From NCBI RefSeq assembly GCF_900149705.1, contig NZ_LT703001.1, forward strand, positions 1 through 64,000: a DNA stretch of 64,000 nt, written 5' to 3'. This stretch comes from Sphingorhabdus sp. Alg231-15 (GTDB lineage: Bacteria; Pseudomonadota; Alphaproteobacteria; Sphingomonadales; Sphingomonadaceae). This document shows positions 17,134 to 26,839 of the stretch, piece by piece. Position numbers and translations under genes: made by a program. Position 1 is the stretch's first letter. The number at the start of each line of letters is the position of its first letter. Below the pieces are notes generated by a model that was given only the letters and a program-made list of their open reading frames with translations, was not told the DNA's origin and searched no databases.

Positions 17134-19248
17134 ATGTTGGCACTATTGGCTCAGATTAGTACCTTTGGACATGGCCTGGCCGCCGTCCTTTTTGCGATGA
17201 TTGCCATCTGGCAATTCCAAAGAAAGGGAGAGCGAAACGGCGTTCAAATTTCATTGGTGATCGCTCTGGCGATGACCAGTTTTTGGGCGCTCACAGTTTC
17301 CGTGGAAGGCGCGTTCTCGGCAATTTCCAATTTCAGCGAATCCCTTCGAAATCTGGGGTGGCTGACGTTCATGTTTGTGTTGCTCAGAACCGGCGAAGGC
17401 CGCAACGAACCAAAATCGATCAATGTGATCTACGTAGCTCTCGCGCTGGTGTTGATCAGTCAGGTTGGTGTGGATTCTCTGATCCCGATTTTTGAGGGCA
17501 GCCCGCGCCTTGGCAGCATGGCTGCCTATACCTCGCTGGTGCTTCGCATGCTATTCGCGGTCGGTGCCTTGGTCTTGGTGCACAATCTATATTCCATTTC
17601 AGCGCCGGAGACCCGTTGGGGAATCCGTTTGCCGATGGCCTCACTGGCGGCCATCTGGACCTATGATCTGAACCTTTTCACCATCACCTATCTGACCCAG
17701 CAATTTTCCGTTGAGCTGACCGCCATGCGCGGTCCCGCTATGGCCTGTATCGCACCTATTCTTGCCCTGGCGTCCGTCCGCAACACCGAGTGGAAATTGA
17801 AACTGTCGCGCAGCGTCGCGTTTCGCTCCTTATCACTGGTCGCAATTGGCGGTTATTTGTTGATGATGATCGTCATAGCGACTGCGCTGGAAATTATTGG
17901 TGGTGATTATGCAAGACTGGCGCAAATCAGTTTTCTGTTCGGGACTTCGATAGCTGCGCTGTTGCTACTGCCGTCAGGGAAGTTCCGCGCGTGGTTTAAG
18001 GTAAAGCTTGCAAAAAATTTCTTTCAGCATCGCTATGACTACCGGGCAGAATGGGTAAGATTTACTGATACCATTGGTCGCCCGGGCAATGATAGCGCTC
18101 CCTTTCACGAGCGGGTTGTCAAGGCGATTGCAGATATCACGGATTCTCCAGCTGGCATATTGTTGATGCCCGATGACTCCGGTCGACTAGCCTTGCAATC
18201 GCGATGGAACTGGCCAACCATTCAGGTCCCTGCTCGCGCTTGCACCTCCCGTACTGTGCCGTTCTTTGAAGAAACCGGTCATATCATCGAGTTTGATGCC
18301 TTGCGTGCAGACCAGTCAGACCTGGCAGAGCAGATCGATCTGGGCGCGATTCCGGAATGGATGACCAACGACCCGCAAACTTGGGCAGCAGTGCCGCTGG
18401 TTCATTTTGATCGGCTTGCCGGAATTGTGTTGCTGGCAAGGCCGCGAGTCAACCGTACCTTGGATTGGGAAGATCTCGATATGCTTCGCGTAGTGGGTCG
18501 TCAGGTGGCAAGCTACCTGGCTGAGGCACGCAGCCAGGAATCCTTGTCGGAAGCGCAGCGGTTTGACGAGTTTAATCGCCGCATGGCCTTCATCATGCAC
18601 GACATTAAAAACCTTGTCAGTCAGCTGAGTTTGCTGGCTCGCAATGCCAAAAAACACGCGGATAATCCAGAATTTCAAACGGATATGATCGCCACATTGC
18701 AGGATTCTGCGGACAAAATGAACGGCCTGCTTGAGCGCCTGTCCCAGCATAATAAAGCCAAGCCGGAAGAGCCGAAACCCGTGAAAGTAGCGGCCTTGCT
18801 CCAGTCGATCATTGAGAAAAAGCGGCTACTACACGCCATTGAAAGTACCCAGATTGATGATCTGACTGCGATGGCGGATCCCGCACGTGTTGATCAGATA
18901 TTGGGACATCTGATCCAGAACGCAATTGATGCCAGCCCGGATGGGCAGCCGATTTTATTAAACGCCCGCCGCCGCGATCTTAGCGTTGCCATCGAAGTTC
19001 TCGATCGCGGTGAAGGCATGTCGAGTGAATTTATACGCAGCCAGCTGTTCAAACCCTTTGCGTCGAGCAAGGATGGTGGGTTCGGCATTGGTGCATTTGA
19101 AGCGCGATCATTGGCAATGGCAATGAACGGGCGATTAGAGGTGGAGAGCAAAGAGGGTTCGGGCAGCCGCTTCACCCTCATATTGCCGCTCGCCAGCCAT
19201 TTGTCAGAAGATGAAACCGAAGAAGAAAGGGCCGCACAAAATGCCTGA
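17134..19248 (+). CDS. prsK: XrtA/PEP-CTERM system histidine kinase PrsK
   Basis: This is a 704-residue membrane histidine kinase. About eight N-terminal helices (residues 1-300) are followed by a GAF domain and the kinase core. The phospho-acceptor is His489 in FIMHDIKNLVSQLSLLARNA; the N-box is LIQNAIDASPDG and the G-box FGIGAFEARSLAMAM. The start is ATG 17134, one base after the upstream stop. The response regulator prsR overlaps its end by 8 bases, so the pair is translationally coupled. It probably senses envelope or polysaccharide status and drives sigma-54-dependent expression of the exopolysaccharide/sorting genes; this role is inferred from the family. Confidence 0.9.
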   Translation: MLALLAQISTFGHGLAAVLFAMIAIWQFQRKGERNGVQISLVIALAMTSFWALTVSVEGAFSAISNFSESLRNLGWLTFMFVLLRTGEGRNEPKSINVIYVALALVLISQVGVDSLIPIFEGSPRLGSMAAYTSLVLRMLFAVGALVLVHNLYSISAPETRWGIRLPMASLAAIWTYDLNLFTITYLTQQFSVELTAMRGPAMACIAPILALASVRNTEWKLKLSRSVAFRSLSLVAIGGYLLMMIVIATALEIIGGDYARLAQISFLFGTSIAALLLLPSGKFRAWFKVKLAKNFFQHRYDYRAEWVRFTDTIGRPGNDSAPFHERVVKAIADITDSPAGILLMPDDSGRLALQSRWNWPTIQVPARACTSRTVPFFEETGHIIEFDALRADQSDLAEQIDLGAIPEWMTNDPQTWAAVPLVHFDRLAGIVLLARPRVNRTLDWEDLDMLRVVGRQVASYLAEARSQESLSEAQRFDEFNRRMAFIMHDIKNLVSQLSLLARNAKKHADNPEFQTDMIATLQDSADKMNGLLERLSQHNKAKPEEPKPVKVAALLQSIIEKKRLLHAIESTQIDDLTAMADPARVDQILGHLIQNAIDASPDGQPILLNARRRDLSVAIEVLDRGEGMSSEFIRSQLFKPFASSKDGGFGIGAFEARSLAMAMNGRLEVESKEGSGSRFTLILPLASHLSEDETEEERAAQNA

Positions 19249-20623
19249 TAAAGGTAAAGAACCTCTAGAAAAACTTCTGATCGTTGAAGATGATCCGGGG
19301 CTGCAGAAACAACTCAAATGGGCCTATGAGGACTTTGAAGTGATCGTCGCCGGTGATCGCGAGACCGCAATCAATATGTTGCGCGCCGAGGAACCAGATG
19401 TGGTTACACTTGACCTTGGATTGCCGCCTGATCCGGATGGTACGACTGAGGGTTTTGCAACGATGGACGCAATACTCAGCCTGAAACCTGATACAAAGGT
19501 CATCGTCGCATCCGGGCATGGTGAGAAAGACAGTGCGCTGCGGGCCATTGCAAGCGGCGCTTGGGATTTTTACCAGAAGCCGGTTGATATTGACGAACTT
19601 GGATTGATTGTCCGCCGTGCATTTCATGTCCGGAAGCTGGAGATCGAAAACTCGGTTCTTTCGGCGAAACATGATGATAACCATCAGGTGCTCGGCCAGA
19701 TCATCACCGGTGCTCCGGAAATGCTCAAGGTTGCACAAATGATCGAACGGGTTGCCGATACAAATGCGTCGGTGATGTTGTTGGGAGCGAGCGGTACCGG
19801 CAAAGAGCTGCTTGCACGCGGACTACATGATTCCAGCAATCGCCGAGACAATGCGTTTGTGGCAATCAACTGCGCCGCAATCCCTGAAAACCTATTGGAA
19901 TCGGAACTGTTCGGTCATGAGAAGGGCGCCTTTACCGGAGCCGTGAAAACCACGGAAGGCAAGATCGAGCAAGCCAATGGTGGCACATTATTCCTTGATG
20001 AAGTGGGCGACATACCACTTCCGCTTCAGGTTAAATTGCTGCGCTTCATTCAGGAGCGGGTGATCGAACGGATCGGGGGGCGTAAAGCCATTCCCGTGGA
20101 TACGCGGATCGTGTGCGCCACGCACCAAAATCTGGACGAAATGATCGCCGACAATAGTTTCCGAGAAGATCTATATTACCGCCTTGCTGAAATCGTGATC
20201 AAGATACCGGCCTTGGCCGAGCGATCAGGCGATGCCAGTTTGCTCGCGCGTCATTTCCAGAAGAAATTCGCCGAGGAAATTAACCCAGCGGTCAAAGGTA
20301 TTGCCCCCGATGCGCTGGCGGCTCTCGAGGCGTGGGATTGGCCAGGTAATGTAAGAGAACTGGAAAATCGCATAAAGCGCGCCGTCATCATGGCAGACGG
20401 GAAGATGATCGCTGCCAAGGATCTGGATATGGGCGAAAGCGATGAAGAGACGACCGATCTTCTGAACCTGAAAGCGGCGAGAGAAGCAGCGGACCGGGCT
20501 GCCATTATCCGAGCGATCTCTCAAACAGACGGCAATATTTCAAATGCCGCCAAGCTTTTGGGTATTAGCAGGCCAACACTTTATGACTTGCTGAAACAAT
20601 ATCAGTTGCAACAAGCCAGCTAG
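19241..20623 (+). CDS. prsR: Sigma-54-dependent response regulator PrsR
   Basis: This 460-residue NtrC-type activator has a receiver domain with VEDD near the N-terminus and phospho-acceptor Asp58 (VVTLDLGLPPD). The AAA+ domain has Walker A GASGTGKE, the sigma-54-contacting loop GAFTGA (about residues 228-233), GGTLFLDEVGDIPLPLQ and WPGNVRELENR. The C-terminal Fis-type HTH is NISNAAKLLGISRPTLYDLLK. ATG 19241 lies inside prsK with AAGG 10 bases upstream. It acts with PrsK as a two-component pair. Confidence 0.93.
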   Translation: MPDKGKEPLEKLLIVEDDPGLQKQLKWAYEDFEVIVAGDRETAINMLRAEEPDVVTLDLGLPPDPDGTTEGFATMDAILSLKPDTKVIVASGHGEKDSALRAIASGAWDFYQKPVDIDELGLIVRRAFHVRKLEIENSVLSAKHDDNHQVLGQIITGAPEMLKVAQMIERVADTNASVMLLGASGTGKELLARGLHDSSNRRDNAFVAINCAAIPENLLESELFGHEKGAFTGAVKTTEGKIEQANGGTLFLDEVGDIPLPLQVKLLRFIQERVIERIGGRKAIPVDTRIVCATHQNLDEMIADNSFREDLYYRLAEIVIKIPALAERSGDASLLARHFQKKFAEEINPAVKGIAPDALAALEAWDWPGNVRELENRIKRAVIMADGKMIAAKDLDMGESDEETTDLLNLKAAREAADRAAIIRAISQTDGNISNAAKLLGISRPTLYDLLKQYQLQQAS

Positions 20624-20627
20624 GTGG

Positions 20628-22631
20628 ATGCGGTCGCTGATGCGGATATTGCGAATATATAGACCCGGAATAGTCGGGCTGGCCGCCTTGCTTGGTGTGT
20701 CGTTCATCGGGCTGTCCTCCGCAACCTACGCAACCAGCGGCGGTAACGAAGACGCGCAAAATTCGCTGGCAAAAGCTGTAGAGCATCGTTCACGCGGCGA
20801 TGCCAGGTCTGCCCGGATAGAGCTGATGAATGCGATCAAAGCCGATCCTCAGTGGGTCAAGGCGAGGGTCATGCAAGCCGAGACTCTGCTGAAGCTGCGG
20901 GACGGGATGGGCGCTGAGGCGGAGTTGCAGCGCGCTTTCGAACTCGGTCTGGAGCGGGCCGAGGTGCGGCATCTATATGGTCATGCCCTGCAACTTCAGG
21001 GCAATTGGAATGCCGCCAAGAATGAGCTTCTTGCTTCTGATATAGCAGGGGCTCATCAGGCTTATGCTGCCCGGATACTGGGCCGGGTGGCTTTGCAAAC
21101 CGGTGACGATGCCTTGGCAACCCGGGCATTTGATCGTGCTATTCAACTGGATTCCAGCGATGCTGATCTTTGGGTGGACATCGCGCGTTTTCGCTCTGGA
21201 ACAGGTGATCAGGCGGGCGCGATCGCCGCCGTTGACGAAGCGGTAAAGTTAGATCCCAATAATATCCGGGCCTTGCAATATCGCGGTGAGCTGCTGCGTT
21301 TTCAATTTGGCCTGGGAGCAGCTTTGCCATGGTTTGAAAGAGCCTTGCAGATCGATCCCAATGATGTTGCGGTCCTCACGGAATATGCGGCGACGCTTGG
21401 CGATATGGGCCGAATGACCGACATGCTGACAATCGCTCGCAAGATTATTTCGCTTGATGGGCGAAACCCGCGGGCTTTCTTCATGCAGTCGGTATTGGCC
21501 GCTCGTGCCGGTAAATATGATCTTGCCCGTGTGCTGATGCAAAAGACAGAGGGGCAATTGGACGACGTGCCAGCGGTTCTGTTGGTGCAAGCTATCATCG
21601 AACATGGTGATGCGAACTATAATGCTGCGATTGACAAATTTCAGCGTCTGGTGTCGCTGCAGCCCAATAATCGGCAAGCGCAGAACCTTCTGGCAAGATC
21701 CCTATATCTGGCGGGTGATGCTGAGGAGGCGGTTGATTTACTGAAGCCTCAGGTCAACAGAAGCGGGGCTGATCCCTATGCGCTCTGGTTGGCTGGCCGT
21801 GGACTGGAAGCCATTGGTGAGCGCCGACAGGCCGTTCGCGTGCTCAATCGTGTGGCCCATCATGATATAGGCAAGAAAACTGCTTTTGCTCCTGCCATAC
21901 CTTTGGGAGTGTTGCGCGCTGAAGCCGAACGGGCACCAAACAGCGCGCCGGTTGTTATCCCCTATATCCGGGCACTTTATGACAATGGCGACATTGCGAA
22001 TGCCTTTGTGAAAGCCAAACGTCTGCAAGCCGGAAACCCCGGAGCGAGCGATGCCCACATTCTGGTTGCTGATACGGCAATGGCTCTGGGTAATTATGAC
22101 GAGGCTTTGGCAGCGCTTCGGCTGGCAAAGCAAATCCACTTTTCGGAATCGGTAATGCTTCGTCTCGTTGAGGCCTTTCGAGCCAAAGGAGCGTTGCAGC
22201 AATCAGGCGAGGTGCTCGCGGAATATCTGAACTATAATCCCAACAACGTGGCCGGGTTACGGTGGATGGCTTATGAACATCTTGAGACAGAAAACTGGGA
22301 TATTGCGAGGCGGATATTGGAAAGTCTGCGCAAGCGGATCGGTGAAAATGACGCGCTGATCATGGCCGGTCTCGCGCAGGCCTATACCGGACTGGGGCAA
22401 TCGGAAAAAGCTATCAGGGCAGGGCGTATCGCCTATCGGGTGCAACCGTCCAGTCCGGTCGTATCACACCTCTATGGTCTCGCTTTGCTGGCCGATGGCT
22501 CGCGCAACAAAGATGCTTATGATCTGATCAAGAAAGCTGTGACAATCACACCGGACAGTGGTCTCTATCGCAGAAGTCTGGCAAAAGCGCGGCAGGCCCT
22601 TGATCAAGAAAAGGGAACCAAAGAGTCCTAG
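20628..22631 (+). CDS. Exported TPR-repeat protein of the Prs locus (PrsT-like)
   Basis: This 667-residue protein has an N-terminal signal or anchor (IVGLAALLGVSFIGLSSATYA) and then tandem tetratricopeptide repeats over nearly the whole length (for example ATRAFDRAIQLDSSDADLWVD and ALPWFERALQIDPNDVAVL). It follows prsR by 4 bases, and its place matches the TPR protein PrsT often found beside prsK and prsR. It is shorter than the long PrsT proteins I know of, so the name is tentative. A likely role is periplasmic scaffolding in polysaccharide export. An alternative start is ATG 20640. Confidence 0.75.
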   Translation: MRSLMRILRIYRPGIVGLAALLGVSFIGLSSATYATSGGNEDAQNSLAKAVEHRSRGDARSARIELMNAIKADPQWVKARVMQAETLLKLRDGMGAEAELQRAFELGLERAEVRHLYGHALQLQGNWNAAKNELLASDIAGAHQAYAARILGRVALQTGDDALATRAFDRAIQLDSSDADLWVDIARFRSGTGDQAGAIAAVDEAVKLDPNNIRALQYRGELLRFQFGLGAALPWFERALQIDPNDVAVLTEYAATLGDMGRMTDMLTIARKIISLDGRNPRAFFMQSVLAARAGKYDLARVLMQKTEGQLDDVPAVLLVQAIIEHGDANYNAAIDKFQRLVSLQPNNRQAQNLLARSLYLAGDAEEAVDLLKPQVNRSGADPYALWLAGRGLEAIGERRQAVRVLNRVAHHDIGKKTAFAPAIPLGVLRAEAERAPNSAPVVIPYIRALYDNGDIANAFVKAKRLQAGNPGASDAHILVADTAMALGNYDEALAALRLAKQIHFSESVMLRLVEAFRAKGALQQSGEVLAEYLNYNPNNVAGLRWMAYEHLETENWDIARRILESLRKRIGENDALIMAGLAQAYTGLGQSEKAIRAGRIAYRVQPSSPVVSHLYGLALLADGSRNKDAYDLIKKAVTITPDSGLYRRSLAKARQALDQEKGTKES

Positions 22632-22639
22632 CTTGAAAT

Positions 22640-22984
22640 TCAGCTATTATTTTCGAGCAACTCATCCAGTTGGATGTCGAGCCGTTTCATTTGACGCTCC
22701 ACTGGAGGCCAGACATTTTTGATGAAATCGGCACGCTGTGCATCACGCAACTTGGCTTTTGCTCCGCTAGCCACGAACATCCCGACACCGCGCTTTACCG
22801 TGACCAGGCCATCTTCCTGAAAGCCCTGATATGCTTTGGCAACCGTCAAGGGGTTGGCGCCCTGTTCAACCGCAAAAGCACGGACTGATGGAAGCATGTC
22901 ACCTTCGGCATATTCACCATCAAGGATTGATTCGGAGATAATATCCCGTAATTTCAAATAGACAGGTTTGCTTGCGTTGTTCAT
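22640..22984 (-). CDS. GntR-family regulator (short YtrA type)
   Basis: This 114-residue protein is a GntR winged helix (VYLKLRDIISESILDGEYAEG, MLPSVRAFAVEQGANPLTVAKAY, QEDGLVTVKRGVGMFVASGA) followed only by a short helical tail. That is the architecture of the YtrA subfamily, which usually controls ABC transporter genes. No such transporter adjoins it here. It is convergent with the TPR gene and its stop lies 8 bases away. The ATG 22984 start gives the standard N-terminus. Confidence 0.85.
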   Translation of the reverse strand: MNNASKPVYLKLRDIISESILDGEYAEGDMLPSVRAFAVEQGANPLTVAKAYQGFQEDGLVTVKRGVGMFVASGAKAKLRDAQRADFIKNVWPPVERQMKRLDIQLDELLENNS

Positions 22985-23061
22985 ACTGCATCACTGCCAT
23001 AATACAGCGATGCAGGCAAGGGAAAGTCTGTTTTTTCTTATATTTACTCATTCAAACGCCG

Positions 23062-23658
23062 CTATTCGGCCGATTGAATTTTCCATTTGGTCAAAATTTG
23101 CGCCAACTCAGGCCGTGGTCGTTCGGTGAGTTCGCCATCTGCGGTGCCGGCAAATATAAAACCAGCAATCCGCTCGGGTGCCTTTCCAAACAGATCGCGG
23201 ACATCATCATTATATGATGGCCAGCCCGTGATCCATCCGCCGACATAATTCTGCGCGTGAATGGCGTGCATGATATTCATGCAAAAGGCACCGCAGCTAA
23301 GTTCCTGTTCCCAGACGGGTATTTTCGTCGAGCTGACCGGTGAGAACAACACCACCAGCAATGTTGGTGCCTGATGCGCCATGAGTTCCAATGCCTCCAG
23401 CTCGAGCCGGCCAGCATCGGGTTTTTCCTTCAGATAGGCTTGCACCAATTGCGCCGCCAGGGTGCCTCGCTGTAATGTGTCTACCGAGACGACCCGCCAC
23501 GGCGCCAGCTTACCATGATCCGGCGTTCGCAGCGCGGTTGCGACGATATCCTCTATTTGTTCGTCGGTTGGGCCGGGTGCCGTCATATTGCGCGGCCGAC
23601 CGGAGCGGCGAGAAGGCAGGTAGCTATTCAGGCTGGAAAGGTCATTGAACATCGACAT
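23062..23658 (-). CDS. Nitroreductase family protein (YdjA-like)
   Basis: This is a 198-residue FMN-dependent nitroreductase fold protein. Signatures are RRSGRPRNMTAPGPTDEQIE, ATALRTPDHGKLAPWRVV, ELSCGAFCMNIMHAIHAQNYVGGWITGW and KAPERIAGFIFAGTADGE, all close to the compact YdjA branch. The start is ambiguous between ATG 23658, ATG 23652 and ATG 23682; I use 23658. It is divergent from the peptide transporter gene. The physiological substrate is unknown. Confidence 0.85.
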   Translation of the reverse strand: MSMFNDLSSLNSYLPSRRSGRPRNMTAPGPTDEQIEDIVATALRTPDHGKLAPWRVVSVDTLQRGTLAAQLVQAYLKEKPDAGRLELEALELMAHQAPTLLVVLFSPVSSTKIPVWEQELSCGAFCMNIMHAIHAQNYVGGWITGWPSYNDDVRDLFGKAPERIAGFIFAGTADGELTERPRPELAQILTKWKIQSAE

Positions 23659-23813
23659 TATCTTGTGTGGCCTATCGGTCATTGCAAGCGGCATTTGCCC
23701 ATAAACCGGTCACAAACGCAACAATATGCTTCACACGCGACATTTTTTGACTAGGGTGCGGTTCAATAGGGCCGCATTGGACGGCCTACATCTATATCGG
23801 GGAGGCCGTTGTA

Positions 23814-25409
23814 ATGGCTAGTGCGTATCAAGAATCCGGAGATGCCAAAGGGACATTCCTTGGTCATCCCAAAGGTTTGTTTGTCCTGTTTTTTGCGGAA
23901 ATGTGGGAGCGTTTCTCCTACTATGGCATGCGGGCTCTGCTCATATTTTATCTTACGAAGCACTGGCTGTTTTCTGACAGCGAATCCGGGATAATTTATG
24001 GCGCTTATACGGCATTGGTCTACATCACCCCGGTCGTTGGTGGTTATTTAGCCGACAAATATCTGGGACAGCGAAAAGCTGTTCTTTTTGGGGCCGTATT
24101 GCTCACCTTGGGGCACTTTTTTATGGCTTTCGAAGGTGATGCAGGGATCGGCCATGTTGATAATCCTGTCATCAGTATTTTCTGGCTAGCCCTCGCCTTG
24201 ATCATTGTCGGATCGGGCTTCCTGAAAGCCAATATCTCGGTGATTGTTGGTCAACTTTACCCTCGGACAGATGTCCGCCGGGATGGTGCTTACACCATAT
24301 TCTACATGGGTATTAACCTCGGCGCGGCGCTAGGCTCTTTGCTCTGCGGTTATATTGGTGAGACCTATGGCTGGGCCTATGGCTTTGGTCTTGCCGGCAT
24401 CGGTATGCTGCTTGGTCTGATCGTTTTCATCTGGGGCAAACCTCTTTTGCTCGGTCGTGGCGAACCATCAGATCCCGAAAAGCTGAAGCAACCTGTGGCG
24501 GGTATCAAGCTGGAATGGTGGATGTACATTGCAGGTCTTGCGATGGTTGGAATCTGCTGGCTGGCGATTCAGTTCCAGGATCTCGTCGGCTATGTCTTGG
24601 GGATCTTCGGCGGCGGACTAGTCATCTACGTTCTTTATACCGCAGTTTCTAAGCTCTCATCTGAAGAGCGGGATCGCATCTTTGCTGCGATGTTCCTGAT
24701 TGTCACATCGATTATCTTTTGGGCGCTGTTTGAGCAGGCGGGTTCGTCTCTGAATCTGTTCACCGACCGGCATGTTGATCGGGCCGGTGTGCCTGCTTCG
24801 ACTTTCCAGTCGATCAATGCGATCTATATCATCTTGCTTGCTCCAATATTTGCAACTGTCTGGACGACACTTGGGCGGAAGGGCATGGAGCCGTCCGCTC
24901 CATTCAAATTCGGTCTTGGTGTTGTGCAGGTTGGACTGGGCTTTCTTGTCCTTGTCTGGGGTGCGCAAGCGGCTGGACTTGAAAATGCTACGCCAGTCAT
25001 CTTTATCTTCCTGATCTATCTGCTGCACACCACCGGCGAACTCTGTCTTTCGCCAGTTGGTCTGTCGGCGATGAACAGGTTAGCACCGGCTCACATGGCC
25101 AGCCTGATCATGGGCACATGGTTTTTCGCTTCGGCAACCGGTAACTTCGCTGCCGGTCTGATCGCCTCGGCGACGGGCGCAGAAGGCGTGGGAGAAGAGG
25201 CTGGAAAACAGGTTGTTCTCGACGTCTATTCCACTGTTGGTTGGGTGGCTGTTGTCGTCGGAGTCGGTGTTCTGGTCATTTCACCCCTAATCAAGAAGCT
25301 GATGCATCTCGACACGCTTCAGGACGACAATGTCGGTGATGATCTTGAAGGTCAGCGTGAAATTGGTGAACCAGCAGCTGCCGGTATTCACCCGACAACA
25401 AAATCTTGA
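23814..25409 (+). CDS. Proton-dependent oligopeptide transporter (POT family)
   Basis: This 531-residue, roughly 14-helix peptide:proton symporter has the POT signatures FFAEMWERFSYYGMRALLIFYL (an ExxERFxYY motif), GGYLADKYLGQRKAVLFGA, FYMGINLGAALGSLLCGYIGE and, near the C-terminal end, GELCLSPVGLSAMNRLAP. GGGGAGG lies upstream of ATG 23814. It is followed, 29 bases on, by two exported amidohydrolases on the same strand, which suggests a dipeptide or cyclic-amide processing and uptake unit. Confidence 0.93.
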   Translation: MASAYQESGDAKGTFLGHPKGLFVLFFAEMWERFSYYGMRALLIFYLTKHWLFSDSESGIIYGAYTALVYITPVVGGYLADKYLGQRKAVLFGAVLLTLGHFFMAFEGDAGIGHVDNPVISIFWLALALIIVGSGFLKANISVIVGQLYPRTDVRRDGAYTIFYMGINLGAALGSLLCGYIGETYGWAYGFGLAGIGMLLGLIVFIWGKPLLLGRGEPSDPEKLKQPVAGIKLEWWMYIAGLAMVGICWLAIQFQDLVGYVLGIFGGGLVIYVLYTAVSKLSSEERDRIFAAMFLIVTSIIFWALFEQAGSSLNLFTDRHVDRAGVPASTFQSINAIYIILLAPIFATVWTTLGRKGMEPSAPFKFGLGVVQVGLGFLVLVWGAQAAGLENATPVIFIFLIYLLHTTGELCLSPVGLSAMNRLAPAHMASLIMGTWFFASATGNFAAGLIASATGAEGVGEEAGKQVVLDVYSTVGWVAVVVGVGVLVISPLIKKLMHLDTLQDDNVGDDLEGQREIGEPAAAGIHPTTKS

Positions 25410-25438
25410 ATGGATAAATCATAGATTAGAGGACAATT

Positions 25439-26839
25439 ATGGAATTGAAGGACTTGCTGGCAGTTGTCGCTGCCGGAGCGCTTGTGACGGGCTGCGCGGC
25501 GACCGCAGCTGAAACCGAAACGGTCAGTGCATCGGCAAGCAGCGCGAGTAAAAGCCCGGCAAAGACGGCTTTTCCTTCAACCTATAAAGCCTATCCTGCG
25601 GATAATGTCGTGATCACAGGCGCCACGATATTTGACGGTGAGGGGCAGCGTTTTGATAATGGCGTTGTTTTCATGTCAGCTGGCAAGATCGTGTCGGTTG
25701 GTGGCTCGGAAACGGTGATACCCACGGACAGCACGATCATTGACGGAACCGGTAAATATGTGACGCCGGGGATTATCGATATCCACAGCCATCTGGGTGA
25801 CTATCCAACGCCAAGTGTCGCGGCGCATAATGACGGTAACGAGGCGACGTCGCCGGTGACACCGGAAGTCTGGGCGGAGCATAGTGTCTGGCCGCAGGAT
25901 CCGGGTTTCTCGCGGGCCTTGGCCAATGGCGGGGTGACTGCGCTGCAAATCCTTCCCGGCTCGGCCAATCTGTTCGGCGGACGGGCGGTGACCCTAAAAA
26001 ATGTGCCGGCACGTACGGTCCAGGCGATGAAATTCCCCGGTGCGCCTTATGGGATGAAAATGGCCTGCGGTGAAAATCCCAAGCGGGTCTATGGCGGACG
26101 CAACAGAAAGCCGTCCACACGGATGGGCAGCCTGTCTTTGACCCGCCAGACATGGATTAATGCGCAAGATTATCAGAAAAAGCGGAACGGTGCGAAGCCA
26201 CCCAAACGTGATCTTGGCAAGGACACGCTGGTTGGTGTTCTGGAAGGTGATATATTGGTGCACAACCATTGTTATCGGGCGGACGAGCTGAACCAGATTA
26301 TCGATATGTCGAAGGAATTCGGCTATAAGGTGACCGCATTCCACCATGCTGTCGAAAGCTACAAGATTGCCGACATATTGGCCAAGGAAGGCATTTGCTC
26401 GGCAATCTGGGCGGACTGGTGGGGTTTCAAGATGGAAGCCTATGATGCGATCCCCGAAAATGCAGCACTGTTGCAGCAGGCCGGTGCCTGCGTGATCATC
26501 CATTCCGATGACGAGAACCAGATACAGCGGCTCAATCAGGAGGCCTCGAAGGCGCTCGCCGATGGCCGCGCTATGGGGATCGAAATCAGCGATGCCCAAG
26601 CGATCCAGTGGATCACCTATAATCCCGCCAAAGCGATGGGCATTGCCGATCAGACCGGTAGCCTGAAACCCGGCAAGATGGCCGATGTGGTTCTTTGGAA
26701 CGATAATCCGCTGAGCGTCTATTCCCGTCCCGAAAAGGTCTGGATCGACGGGGCGATGATGTACGATAGCAATGATCCAAGCCGCCGGCCGGTTAGTGAT
26801 TTCGAGCTCGGCCAACCCGGTGAAGGAGACGTGAAATGA
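25439..26839 (+). CDS. Amidohydrolase family lipoprotein
   Basis: This 466-residue metal-dependent hydrolase is exported as a lipoprotein (lipobox LVTGCAAT, Cys at about residue 19). The imidazolonepropionase/prolidase-like fold is shown by VVITGATIFDGEG, the metal-binding HSH in VTPGIIDIHSHLG, the second metal region HNH in ILVHNHCYRADEL, FHHAVESYKIAD, and the catalytic Asp region VIIHSDDENQ. The usual C-terminal GSLKPGKMADVVLWNDNPL is present. Its stop overlaps the next amidohydrolase by ATGA, so the two are translationally coupled and may form a heteromer. The substrate is unknown, perhaps Xaa-Pro dipeptides. Confidence 0.88.
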   Translation: MELKDLLAVVAAGALVTGCAATAAETETVSASASSASKSPAKTAFPSTYKAYPADNVVITGATIFDGEGQRFDNGVVFMSAGKIVSVGGSETVIPTDSTIIDGTGKYVTPGIIDIHSHLGDYPTPSVAAHNDGNEATSPVTPEVWAEHSVWPQDPGFSRALANGGVTALQILPGSANLFGGRAVTLKNVPARTVQAMKFPGAPYGMKMACGENPKRVYGGRNRKPSTRMGSLSLTRQTWINAQDYQKKRNGAKPPKRDLGKDTLVGVLEGDILVHNHCYRADELNQIIDMSKEFGYKVTAFHHAVESYKIADILAKEGICSAIWADWWGFKMEAYDAIPENAALLQQAGACVIIHSDDENQIQRLNQEASKALADGRAMGIEISDAQAIQWITYNPAKAMGIADQTGSLKPGKMADVVLWNDNPLSVYSRPEKVWIDGAMMYDSNDPSRRPVSDFELGQPGEGDVK

